NCBI RefSeq assembly: GCF_017868775.1
Contig: NZ_CP053381.1
Span: 620,001-684,000 of the forward strand
DNA: 64,000 nucleotides
DNA from: Billgrantia sulfidoxydans
GTDB taxonomy: Bacteria > Pseudomonadota > Gammaproteobacteria > Pseudomonadales > Halomonadaceae
Direction of reading: 5' to 3'
Below the pieces are notes generated by a model. It had not been told where the DNA came from, searched no databases, and worked only from the letters and a program-made list of their open reading frames with translations. Of the stretch, positions 1 to 11,714 are shown piece by piece. Every line of letters begins with the position of its first letter. The first letter of the stretch is position 1. The position numbers and the translations under genes were made by a program.

Positions 1-1
1 C

Positions 2-1567
2 TCCAACCCCTTCGAGCGGCTGTTGCCGAACGTGCCGGGCGACGGCGCCGACCTCAACCCGCTGTTGCAGGATATCGGCCTGATCCTTCACCCGCCGATG
101 CTCTACATGGGCTACGTGGGCTTCTCGGTGGTCTTCGCCTTCGCCATCGCCGCGCTGCTCGGCGGTCGCCTCGATGCAGCCTGGACCCGCTGGGCGCGGC
201 CCTGGACCAACCTGGCCTGGGCCTTCCTCACCGTGGGCATCGCGCTGGGTAGCTGGTGGGCCTACTACGAGCTGGGCTGGGGCGGCTGGTGGTTCTGGGA
301 CCCGGTCGAGAACGCCTCGCTGCTGCCGTGGCTGACCGGCACCGCGCTGATGCACTCGCTGGCGGTCACCGAGAAGCGCGGCGCGTTCAAGAGCTGGACC
401 GTGCTGCTGGCGATCTTCACCTTCTCGCTGTCGCTGCTGGGTACCTTCCTGGTGCGCTCCGGCGTGCTGACCTCGGTGCACGCCTTCGCCAACGACCCCT
501 CGCGCGGCTTCTTCATCCTGATCCTGCTGGGCGTCACCGTCGGGCTGTCGCTGCTGATCTTCGCCCTGCGCGCGCCGCGGGTCAGCCAGCGTACCGGCTT
601 CAACTGGCTGTCGCGCGACGCCCTGCTGCTGATCAACAACATCCTGCTGGTGATCATGACCGTCACCGTGCTGATGGGCACCGTCTATCCGCTGCTGCTC
701 GACGCCCTCGACCTGGGCAAGATCAGCGTGGGCCCGCCCTACTTCAACGCCCTGTTCGTGCCGCTCACGGTGATCATGTGCGTGTTCATGGGCCTGGGGC
801 CGTCGGCGCGCTGGAAGCACACCGACCCAAGCCTGCTGGTCAAGCGGCTGTGGCTCGCCGGCATCGCGGCGCTGGTCATCGCCGCGGCGATGCCGTTCGT
901 CATCGGCGGCGAGTGGAACGCCTGGGTCGCCCTCGGCCTGGTGGCGGCGATGTGGATCGTGCTGCCGACGCTGCGCGACCTCTACGACAAGACCCGTCGC
1001 GCCGAGTCGTTCGGCGCCGGTCTCAAGAAGCTGTCGCTGGCCTACTGGGGCATGCAGCTCGGCCACCTGGGCATGGCGGTCACCATCATCGGCGTGGCGG
1101 TGGTCTCCAACTTCGAGATCGAGCGCAACGTGCGCATGTCGCCCGGCGACAGCGTCGAGGTGGCCGGCTACACCTTCACCATGCAGGAGTTGACCAGCCG
1201 CCGCGGGCCCAACTACATCGCCGACGGCGCCGCGATCGAGGTGCGCCGCGGCGACAGTCGGCGCAGTTTCATGATGAACCCCGAGAAGCGGCTCTACATC
1301 GCCCGCGGCATGCCCATGAGCCAGGTCGCGTTGCGCCCGGGGCTGCTGCGCGATCTCTACGTCGCCATGGGCGAGGACCTCGGCGACAACAGCTGGGCGA
1401 TGCGCGTGCAGTACAAGCCCTTCGTCCGCTGGCTGTGGCTCGGCGCGCTGCTGATGGCGACCGGCGGCGTGCTGGCCGTGATCGACCGGCGCTACCGGCG
1501 CCTGGCGACCTCGCGCGACCCCGAGGATAGCGCCCGCGAAGGCGCGACAAGGGAGGCCACGGCATGA
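2..1567 (+). CDS. ccmF: Cytochrome c heme lyase subunit CcmF (5' truncated by window)
   Basis: This is the C-terminal part of CcmF, the integral membrane protein that ligates heme to apocytochrome c in the periplasm. The frame is open from the window edge, so the true start lies upstream and the internal TTG at 23 is not a start. The tryptophan-rich heme-handling stretch is present (WGGWWFWDPVENASLLPW), with conserved HPPMLYMGYVG just before it and many hydrophobic segments. The stop overlaps the start of ccmG by four bases, so the two genes are translationally coupled in one ccm operon. Confidence 0.96.
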   Translation, partial: SNPFERLLPNVPGDGADLNPLLQDIGLILHPPMLYMGYVGFSVVFAFAIAALLGGRLDAAWTRWARPWTNLAWAFLTVGIALGSWWAYYELGWGGWWFWDPVENASLLPWLTGTALMHSLAVTEKRGAFKSWTVLLAIFTFSLSLLGTFLVRSGVLTSVHAFANDPSRGFFILILLGVTVGLSLLIFALRAPRVSQRTGFNWLSRDALLLINNILLVIMTVTVLMGTVYPLLLDALDLGKISVGPPYFNALFVPLTVIMCVFMGLGPSARWKHTDPSLLVKRLWLAGIAALVIAAAMPFVIGGEWNAWVALGLVAAMWIVLPTLRDLYDKTRRAESFGAGLKKLSLAYWGMQLGHLGMAVTIIGVAVVSNFEIERNVRMSPGDSVEVAGYTFTMQELTSRRGPNYIADGAAIEVRRGDSRRSFMMNPEKRLYIARGMPMSQVALRPGLLRDLYVAMGEDLGDNSWAMRVQYKPFVRWLWLGALLMATGGVLAVIDRRYRRLATSRDPEDSAREGATREATA

Positions 1568-2097
1568 AACGACGCCTGCTGCTGATGCTGCCGCTGCTCG
1601 GCTTCCTGCTGCTGCTGCTGTTCCTCTACCTGGGGCTGGGGCTCAATCCGTTCCACCGCGAATCGCGGCTGGTCGAGGAGGCGCGAGCCTTCCCGGCCTT
1701 CGAGCTGACCACGCTGGAGGACCCCGAGCGGCGCGTCGACGAGTCGCTGATACCCGGCCAGGTCACCCTGGTCAACGTGTGGGGCGAATGGTGCCCCGAG
1801 TGCAAGCGCGAGATGCCGCAGCTGCTCGACCTGGCCGACCGCGGCGTGCGCCTGGTCGGCATCAACTGGAAGGACACCCGCGACAAGGCGCGGGGCTTCC
1901 TCGACGAGTTCGGCGACCCGTTCGAGGTCAACCTCTTCGACCCCGAGGGCGAGCTCGCCTTCGAGCTGGGCGTCTACGGTGCCCCCGAGTCCTTCCTGGT
2001 CGACCGCGACGGCATCATCCGTTACCACCATACCGGGTATATCTCGCCATCCGACCTGCGTGAACACATCCTGCCGGAGGTGGAAAAATGGCAGTAA
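1564..2097 (+). CDS. ccmG: Thiol:disulfide interchange protein CcmG/DsbE
   Basis: This is a membrane-anchored periplasmic thioredoxin-like protein of 177 aa that keeps apocytochrome c cysteines reduced for heme attachment. An N-terminal anchor spans about residues 4-26. The active site is WCPEC (Cys77, Cys80) and the conserved GAPESFLVDRDG near residue 140 carries the cis-proline. The length is normal for the family. The gene overlaps ccmF by 4 bp and ccmH by 10 bp. Confidence 0.95.
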   Translation: MKRRLLLMLPLLGFLLLLLFLYLGLGLNPFHRESRLVEEARAFPAFELTTLEDPERRVDESLIPGQVTLVNVWGEWCPECKREMPQLLDLADRGVRLVGINWKDTRDKARGFLDEFGDPFEVNLFDPEGELAFELGVYGAPESFLVDRDGIIRYHHTGYISPSDLREHILPEVEKWQ

Positions 2098-2561
2098 TCC
2101 GCTGGATGCTGGTCGCCATGGCGCTGATGCTGGCGGCCGGCCTGGTGCAGGGCGCCGCCATCGAGGTGCGTGAATTCGACGACCCGGTGCTGGAGAAGCG
2201 CTATCACAGCCTGACGGCCTCCATGCGCTGCCCCACCTGTCAGAACCAGGCGATCAACGACTCCGACGCGCCGGTCTCGGGCGACATGCGTGACCGCGTC
2301 TACCTGCTGCTGCAGGAGGGACGTTCGGACATGGAGATCCGCGACCACATGGTGCAGCGCTTCGGCGACTACATCCTCTACAACCCCCGCCTCGAGGGGC
2401 GCACCTACCTGCTGTGGGGGCTGCCCGCGGTGCTGGTCGTGGCCGGCGCCGTGCTGGTGATGCTGCTGGTGCGTGCGCGGCGCAACGCCTCGCTGCGCGC
2501 CCTGAGCGACGAGGAGCGCCGACGCCTGGAGACACTGATCAACCGAGGGGAAGGCCAATGA
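2088..2561 (+). CDS. ccmH: Cytochrome c-type biogenesis protein CcmH
   Basis: CcmH is a periplasm-facing thiol oxidoreductase of the Ccm machinery, 157 aa. A signal or anchor segment (residues 4-22) is followed by the diagnostic MRCPTCQNQ motif with the redox pair Cys48 and Cys51. A C-terminal membrane helix spans about residues 106-128. A GGAGGTGG Shine-Dalgarno sits inside the end of ccmG. The stop overlaps the ccmI start (ATGA). This is the short CcmH form, with the CcmI function encoded separately downstream. Confidence 0.95.
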   Translation: MAVIRWMLVAMALMLAAGLVQGAAIEVREFDDPVLEKRYHSLTASMRCPTCQNQAINDSDAPVSGDMRDRVYLLLQEGRSDMEIRDHMVQRFGDYILYNPRLEGRTYLLWGLPAVLVVAGAVLVMLLVRARRNASLRALSDEERRRLETLINRGEGQ

Positions 2562-3787
2562 TCGAACTGTGGCTAGCCTTTGCCCTGCTGCTGCTGCCGG
2601 CGCTGTGGCTGCTGGTGGCACCGCTGCGGCGTTCGCGCCTGGTCCACGACGCCCAGGCCAGCTTCGAGGCCAACGACCGCGCGGCGGAGCAGAACGTGGC
2701 GATCTACCGGCGCCGCCTGGCGTCGCTGGAGGCGGCGCTGGAACGCGGCGACATCGACCGCGCGCAGTTCGACGAAGACCGCCTCGAACTCGACCGCAGC
2801 CTGCTGGAAGATACCGCGAACCTCAAGCGCCGGCCGCTGCATTCGCCCACGGCGGGACGTTTCGCGGTGCCCGTCGTGGCGCTGGCCCTGGTGCTCTCCG
2901 CCATGCTCTGGTACCAGCATGAGGGCGCCGAGGGCGACCTGCGCCTGTTCGCCGCCTTCGAGCAGAGCGATTCGCTGCCGGCCCTGCTGGAGCGCCTGCA
3001 GCAGGAGGCCCAGCGTCAGCCGGACAATGCCGACGTGTGGTCCTCGCTGTTCCCGCTCTACCGCGATTCGGGACAGGGCGAAGCCGCCATCGAGGCGCTG
3101 GACCGGCTGATCGAACTCGAGGGGCGGGTACCCTCGTTGCTGGCGCAGAAGGCGCAGCTGCTGTTCTTCATCAACGACCGCACCCTCACCGACGAAGTGC
3201 AGGCGCTGGTCGACGAGACCCTTGAGCGCGACTCGCGGGAGCCGACCATCTTCGGCATGCTCGGCGTGCACGCCTTCGACCGAGGCGACTACGAGCGGGC
3301 CATCGACCACTGGCGGCGGGCCATCGCCGGGATGTCCGACTCGAGCTCGTCGCGGGCCCTGCGCGAAGGCATCCAGGTCGCCCAGCAGCGCCTCGGCGTC
3401 GCTCCCGAGGGGGCGGAAGCCGGCGTCGCCCAGGGGCCGGGGGTGCAGGTGAGCGTCCGCCTCGCCGAGGAGCTCGAGGGCCTGCTCGACGACGACACCC
3501 GCGTCTACGTCGTGGCCCGCGACATGGAGGGCGAGCTGCCGCCGCTGGCGGTCGCCCGGCTGACCCTCGGCGAGCTGCCGACCACGCTCACCCTGGACGA
3601 CCGCCACGCCATGTCCGAGGCGGCGAGCCTGTCCCAGGCCAGCGAGGTGCGCCTGATCGTCCGCGTGACCCGTAGCGGTGGGGCCACGCCCGAGTCCGGC
3701 GACATGTACGGCGACCTGGAGGGCGTGCCGGTGGGTGACGTTGAAGGCGAGCCCGTGGAGGTCGTGATCGACCGTGTCATAGAATAG
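2558..3787 (+). CDS. ccmI: c-type cytochrome biogenesis protein CcmI
   Basis: CcmI is a TPR-containing apocytochrome c chaperone. The start at 2558 overlaps the ccmH stop (ATGA) and gives 409 aa beginning MIELWLAFALLLL. The longer open frame upstream is a shadow of ccmH. Two membrane segments are visible, at the N-terminus and around residues 105-123 (FAVPVVALALVLSAMLWY). A TPR-like helical region and a C-terminal periplasmic domain follow. It is the last ccm gene; smc starts 4 bp later. Confidence 0.93.
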   Translation: MIELWLAFALLLLPALWLLVAPLRRSRLVHDAQASFEANDRAAEQNVAIYRRRLASLEAALERGDIDRAQFDEDRLELDRSLLEDTANLKRRPLHSPTAGRFAVPVVALALVLSAMLWYQHEGAEGDLRLFAAFEQSDSLPALLERLQQEAQRQPDNADVWSSLFPLYRDSGQGEAAIEALDRLIELEGRVPSLLAQKAQLLFFINDRTLTDEVQALVDETLERDSREPTIFGMLGVHAFDRGDYERAIDHWRRAIAGMSDSSSSRALREGIQVAQQRLGVAPEGAEAGVAQGPGVQVSVRLAEELEGLLDDDTRVYVVARDMEGELPPLAVARLTLGELPTTLTLDDRHAMSEAASLSQASEVRLIVRVTRSGGATPESGDMYGDLEGVPVGDVEGEPVEVVIDRVIE

Positions 3788-3791
3788 CCGG

Positions 3792-6700
3792 ATGCGACTC
3801 ACCTCGATCCGCCTGAGCGGTTTCAAATCCTTTGTCGACCCGGTCACGGTGCCCTTCGACGGCAACATGACGGCCATCGTCGGCCCCAACGGCTGCGGCA
3901 AGTCGAACATCATCGACGCCGTGCGCTGGGTCATGGGCGAATCCTCGGCCAAGACCCTGCGCGGCGAGTCGATGACCGACGTCATCTTCAACGGCTCCAC
4001 CGCGCGCAAGCCGGTGGGGCAGGCCGCCATCGAGCTGCGCTTCGACAACAGCGACGGCACCATGGGGGGAATCTACGCCCAGTACGCCGAGATCGCAGTC
4101 AAGCGCCTGGTCTCCCGCGACGGCCAGTCAAGCTACTTCTTCAATGGCCAGAAGTGCCGCCGCCGCGACATCGCCGACCTCTTCCTCGGCACCGGCCTCG
4201 GCCCGCGCTCCTACGCCATCATCGGCCAGGGCATGATCTCGCGGCTGATCGAGGCGCGCCCGGAGGAGCTGCGCGCCACCCTCGAGGAGGCCGCCGGCAT
4301 CTCCAAGTACAAGGAGCGCCGCCGCGAGACCGAGAACCGCATGCGCCGCACCCGCGAGAACCTCGAGCGCCTGGAGGACATCCGCGACGAGCTCGACAAG
4401 CAGCTCGAGCGCCTGCGGCGCCAGGCCGAGGCCGCCCGCCGCTACCAGACCCTCAAGGAGGAGGAGCACCGCCTCAAGGGCGAGCTGGCGCTGCTGCGCG
4501 GCCGCGCCCTGCGCGCCCGCCAGCGCGAGGAGGAGCACCGGGTGCGCGACCTGGAGACCGCGGTCGAGCGCGAGGTCCTCAGCCTGCGCCAGTGCGAGAC
4601 CCGCCTCGAGGAGGCGCGCGCCGGCCACGACGCCCTGGCCGAGACCCTCGAGGCACGCCAGGCGCGCTTCTTCGAGACCTCCGGCGCCATCGCCCGCCTC
4701 GAGCAGAGCCTGGAGCATGCGCGCAGCCGCGAGGGACAGCTGGCCCGCGACCTCGAGAGCGCTCGTCAGGAGCTGGTCGAGCTGGATCGCCTGGGCGAGC
4801 ACGACCGCGAGCGCCTGGTGCGGCTCGACGAGCGGCTCGAGACCCTGGTACCGGAGCAGGAGGAGCTCGCCGAGCAGCTCGCCGAGCTGGACGCGATGCT
4901 GGAGGAGGCCGAGCCCGGCGCGGAGGAGGCCGAGCGGGCCTTCGAGGCCTTCAGCGAGGGCTGGCGCGAGGCCAGCCGCGACGCGGAGCGCAGCCAGGAC
5001 CGCCTGCGCGAGCTCGAGAACCGCCTGGCCCGGCTCGAGGCCGATGCCCAGCGCCGCCGCCAGCAGCAGCAGGAGCTGCCCGACCTGGCCGAGCTGACCG
5101 CCCGGCGCGACGAATTGAAAGAGCGGCTCGCCGAGTTCGGCTTGGCCCAGGAGGAGACCGAAGCGCGTCGTGAGCGGCTGCAGGCCGCCCGCGAGCAGGC
5201 CCGTGAAGCCGCCGCCACGCTGGAGCGTGAGCGCGAGGCCGAACGCGCCCGGCGCAGCAGCCTGCAGGGCGAACTGGCCTCCCTCGAGGCGCTGATCCAG
5301 GCCGCCCTGACCGACCCCGACGAGGCCCTCACCGAGCATCTGGCGAACCATGCGCTGGCCGAGCTGCCGCGGCTGGGCGAATCGCTCGAGGTCGAGCCCG
5401 GCTGGGAGGCCAGCGTCTCCTGGGTGCTGGCGCCCTGGCTCAAGGCGCGCCTGGCGGAGCCCGACCGCGTTCGCCCGGCAAGCGCCGCCCCGCCCGCCGA
5501 GCTGGGCGTGCTGTCGCCCCGTGGCGATGCCGAGTTCGCCCCGCACAGCCTGGCCGCCCGCGTGCGCGGGGCCGGCGCCGCCGCGGCCTGGCTGGCGCCG
5601 ATCCGCTGCATGGAGGACGACGGCCAAGCCTGGCAGGCGCGCGACGGTTTGGCCGCCGGCGAGAGCCTGATCACGCCGCAGGGCCTGTGGCTGGGGCGCG
5701 ACTGGGTGCGTCATCGCGGCCAGGGAGCCGGTCCCGATGCGCTGCTGGTCAGCCGGCGCCGCTTCGAGGAGGCGGCGGCCGAGCTCGACGCCATCGAGAC
5801 CCGGCTGGCGGCACGCGACCAGGCCATTGCCGCCGAGCACGAGCGCGCCGAGCGGGCCGAGCACGACCTCGAGGCGATCCGCCACGAGGAGCGACGCCTG
5901 GCCGGCGAGCAGCAGCAGCTGGCGGTGCAGGACAGCGGCCTGGCCAGCCGGCTGGAGCACCTGCAGGGGCGCGCCGGCGAACTGGCCGAGGAACTGGCGG
6001 GGCTCGACGAGGCCCGCGAAGAGGCGCGACTGGCGATCGAGGAGGCGCGCGAACAGTGGCAGCAGGCCATGGCGCGGCTGGAGGAGGGCGCCGAGCAGCG
6101 CGAGCGCCTGGAGCGGGCGCGCAGCGACGCCCGCGAGCGCCTGGCATCCCTGCGTGCCCGGCAGCGGCCGCTCAACGAGCGGGTGCAGCAACTGGCGCTG
6201 GAACGTCAGCGGCTCGCCACCGAGCGCGCCGGCCTGGCCGAGCAGCAGGGGCGCAGCGGCGACACGCGCGAGCGGCTGCTGGCGCGCTGCGAGGAGTTGA
6301 CCGAGGCCCTCGAGCAGCTGCGCGAACCCGACGAGGAGCAGCGCGAGAAGCTCGACGAGCTGCTGCATCGTCGCGAGGGCGACGAGCGCTCACTCAACGA
6401 GGCCAAGGCGCGCGCCGCCGAACTGGTCGAGCGGCTGCGCGAGGATGAGCTGGCGCGGCAGAACCACGAGCGCAACCTGGAGGGGATCCGCGAGCGCCTG
6501 CAGGAAGCGCGCATGCAGGTGCAGGCGCTGGCGCTCAAGGCCGAGACCCAGGACGAGCAGCTCGCCGAACTGGGCCACCAGGCCGCGGCGCTGGAGGAGC
6601 ACCTCGACCCCAGTGCCACCGAATCGGCCTGGCAGACCCGCCTGGAGGAGGTCGGCGAGCGCATCCGCCGCCTGGGGGCGATCAACCTGGCGGCCATCGA

Positions 6701-7286
6701 GGAGTACGACCAGCAGGCCGAGCGACGCAACTATCTCGAGGCGCAGCAGTCGGAGCTCAATGAGGCGCTGGAGACGCTGGAGAAGGCGATACGACGCATC
6801 GACCAGGAGACCCGCACCCGATTCCGCGACACCTTCGAGCGAGTCAATCAGGGCCTGCAGTCACTTTTTCCACGAGTCTTCGGAGGTGGAACCGCATGGT
6901 TGACGCTGACCGGCGAGGATTTGCTCGACACCGGGGTTGCCATCATGGCGCGTCCTCCCGGAAAGAAGAACAGCACCATTCACCTTCTCTCGGGTGGGGA
7001 AAAGGCATTGACCGCCCTGTCGCTGGTCTTCGCCATCTTCCAACTCAATCCGGCACCTTTCTGCATGCTCGACGAAGTCGATGCACCGCTCGATGATGCC
7101 AATGTCGGGCGCTATGCCAAACTGGTGAAGGACATGTCCGAGTCGGTGCAGTTCATCTATATCACCCATAACAAGATCGCCATGGAGGCTGCCGAAAGGC
7201 TAATGGGCGTGACCATGCAGGAGCCCGGCGTCTCGCGCCTGGTGGCGGTCGGTGTAGAAGAGGCGGCGGCCCTCGCCGAAGCCTGA
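3792..7286 (+). CDS. smc: Chromosome partition protein Smc
   Basis: Smc is the ATPase of the SMC-ScpAB condensin, which organises and segregates the chromosome. The protein has 1164 aa. The N-terminal ATPase head carries Walker A (GPNGCGKSNIIDAVRW), and two very long Glu/Arg-rich coiled coils flank a hinge at about residues 490-640. The C-terminal head carries the signature LSGGEKALTALSL and Walker B (CMLDEVDAPLDD). It starts 4 bp after ccmI. Its presence, in place of the MukBEF of enterics, fits a Pseudomonas/Halomonas-type chromosome. Confidence 0.97.
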   Translation: MRLTSIRLSGFKSFVDPVTVPFDGNMTAIVGPNGCGKSNIIDAVRWVMGESSAKTLRGESMTDVIFNGSTARKPVGQAAIELRFDNSDGTMGGIYAQYAEIAVKRLVSRDGQSSYFFNGQKCRRRDIADLFLGTGLGPRSYAIIGQGMISRLIEARPEELRATLEEAAGISKYKERRRETENRMRRTRENLERLEDIRDELDKQLERLRRQAEAARRYQTLKEEEHRLKGELALLRGRALRARQREEEHRVRDLETAVEREVLSLRQCETRLEEARAGHDALAETLEARQARFFETSGAIARLEQSLEHARSREGQLARDLESARQELVELDRLGEHDRERLVRLDERLETLVPEQEELAEQLAELDAMLEEAEPGAEEAERAFEAFSEGWREASRDAERSQDRLRELENRLARLEADAQRRRQQQQELPDLAELTARRDELKERLAEFGLAQEETEARRERLQAAREQAREAAATLEREREAERARRSSLQGELASLEALIQAALTDPDEALTEHLANHALAELPRLGESLEVEPGWEASVSWVLAPWLKARLAEPDRVRPASAAPPAELGVLSPRGDAEFAPHSLAARVRGAGAAAAWLAPIRCMEDDGQAWQARDGLAAGESLITPQGLWLGRDWVRHRGQGAGPDALLVSRRRFEEAAAELDAIETRLAARDQAIAAEHERAERAEHDLEAIRHEERRLAGEQQQLAVQDSGLASRLEHLQGRAGELAEELAGLDEAREEARLAIEEAREQWQQAMARLEEGAEQRERLERARSDARERLASLRARQRPLNERVQQLALERQRLATERAGLAEQQGRSGDTRERLLARCEELTEALEQLREPDEEQREKLDELLHRREGDERSLNEAKARAAELVERLREDELARQNHERNLEGIRERLQEARMQVQALALKAETQDEQLAELGHQAAALEEHLDPSATESAWQTRLEEVGERIRRLGAINLAAIEEYDQQAERRNYLEAQQSELNEALETLEKAIRRIDQETRTRFRDTFERVNQGLQSLFPRVFGGGTAWLTLTGEDLLDTGVAIMARPPGKKNSTIHLLSGGEKALTALSLVFAIFQLNPAPFCMLDEVDAPLDDANVGRYAKLVKDMSESVQFIYITHNKIAMEAAERLMGVTMQEPGVSRLVAVGVEEAAALAEA

Positions 7287-7512
7287 AAAGGGGTTGAAAG
7301 CGAGCGGCAAACGCGATATCAGAAGACATATCACGGTCATGACGCAGATTACAAAAGCGAATTGACAGGGAAAGGCGCAGGGTCGATTTGACTCTCGAGC
7401 GATAATGCCGGGGCTTGACAAACAAAAAAAGTGGCCCTTTTTCCGGCAATCGCGCTATGCTGTTGACGAACATCCATCCGGCATGGCGCCCTAGTGATAG
7501 GCAAGACGACCC

Positions 7513-11539
<4,027 letters not shown>

Positions 11540-11593
11540 CGGGCGCCGCACGACCAAGGTCCAAGCGTACCGACGCGAGAATGTAACGGAGAA

Positions 11594-11607
11594 TTGATCC
11601 AGATCAG
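11594..11607 (+). promoter_or_regulatory. FNR/Anr-type box upstream of the GGDEF/EAL gene
   Basis: The site reads TTGAT-CCAG-ATCAG, 9 of 10 matches to the FNR/Anr consensus TTGAT-N4-ATCAA. A weak -10 (AAGAAT, 11630-11635) lies where a class II activator centred near -41.5 would put it, with transcription starting near 11642. This suggests oxygen-responsive expression and favours the ATG at 11715 over the one at 11634. The assignment is inferred from sequence only. Confidence 0.6.
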
Positions 11608-11714
11608 AGGCTGAGAGCCCTCATGCGGCAAGAATGGCTCTTCTCATTCTTCCGCTGACGGTCGCGCCTCCAGGGACGGGAAACGGCGCCTCGTCCCGCT
11701 CGTTGAGTATCGCA

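Noticed and set aside
7415..7461. TTGACA upstream of zipA as a clear promoter
   Set aside because: The best -10 candidate (TATGCT at 7456) is 35 bp away, too far; a promoter probably exists here but cannot be placed.
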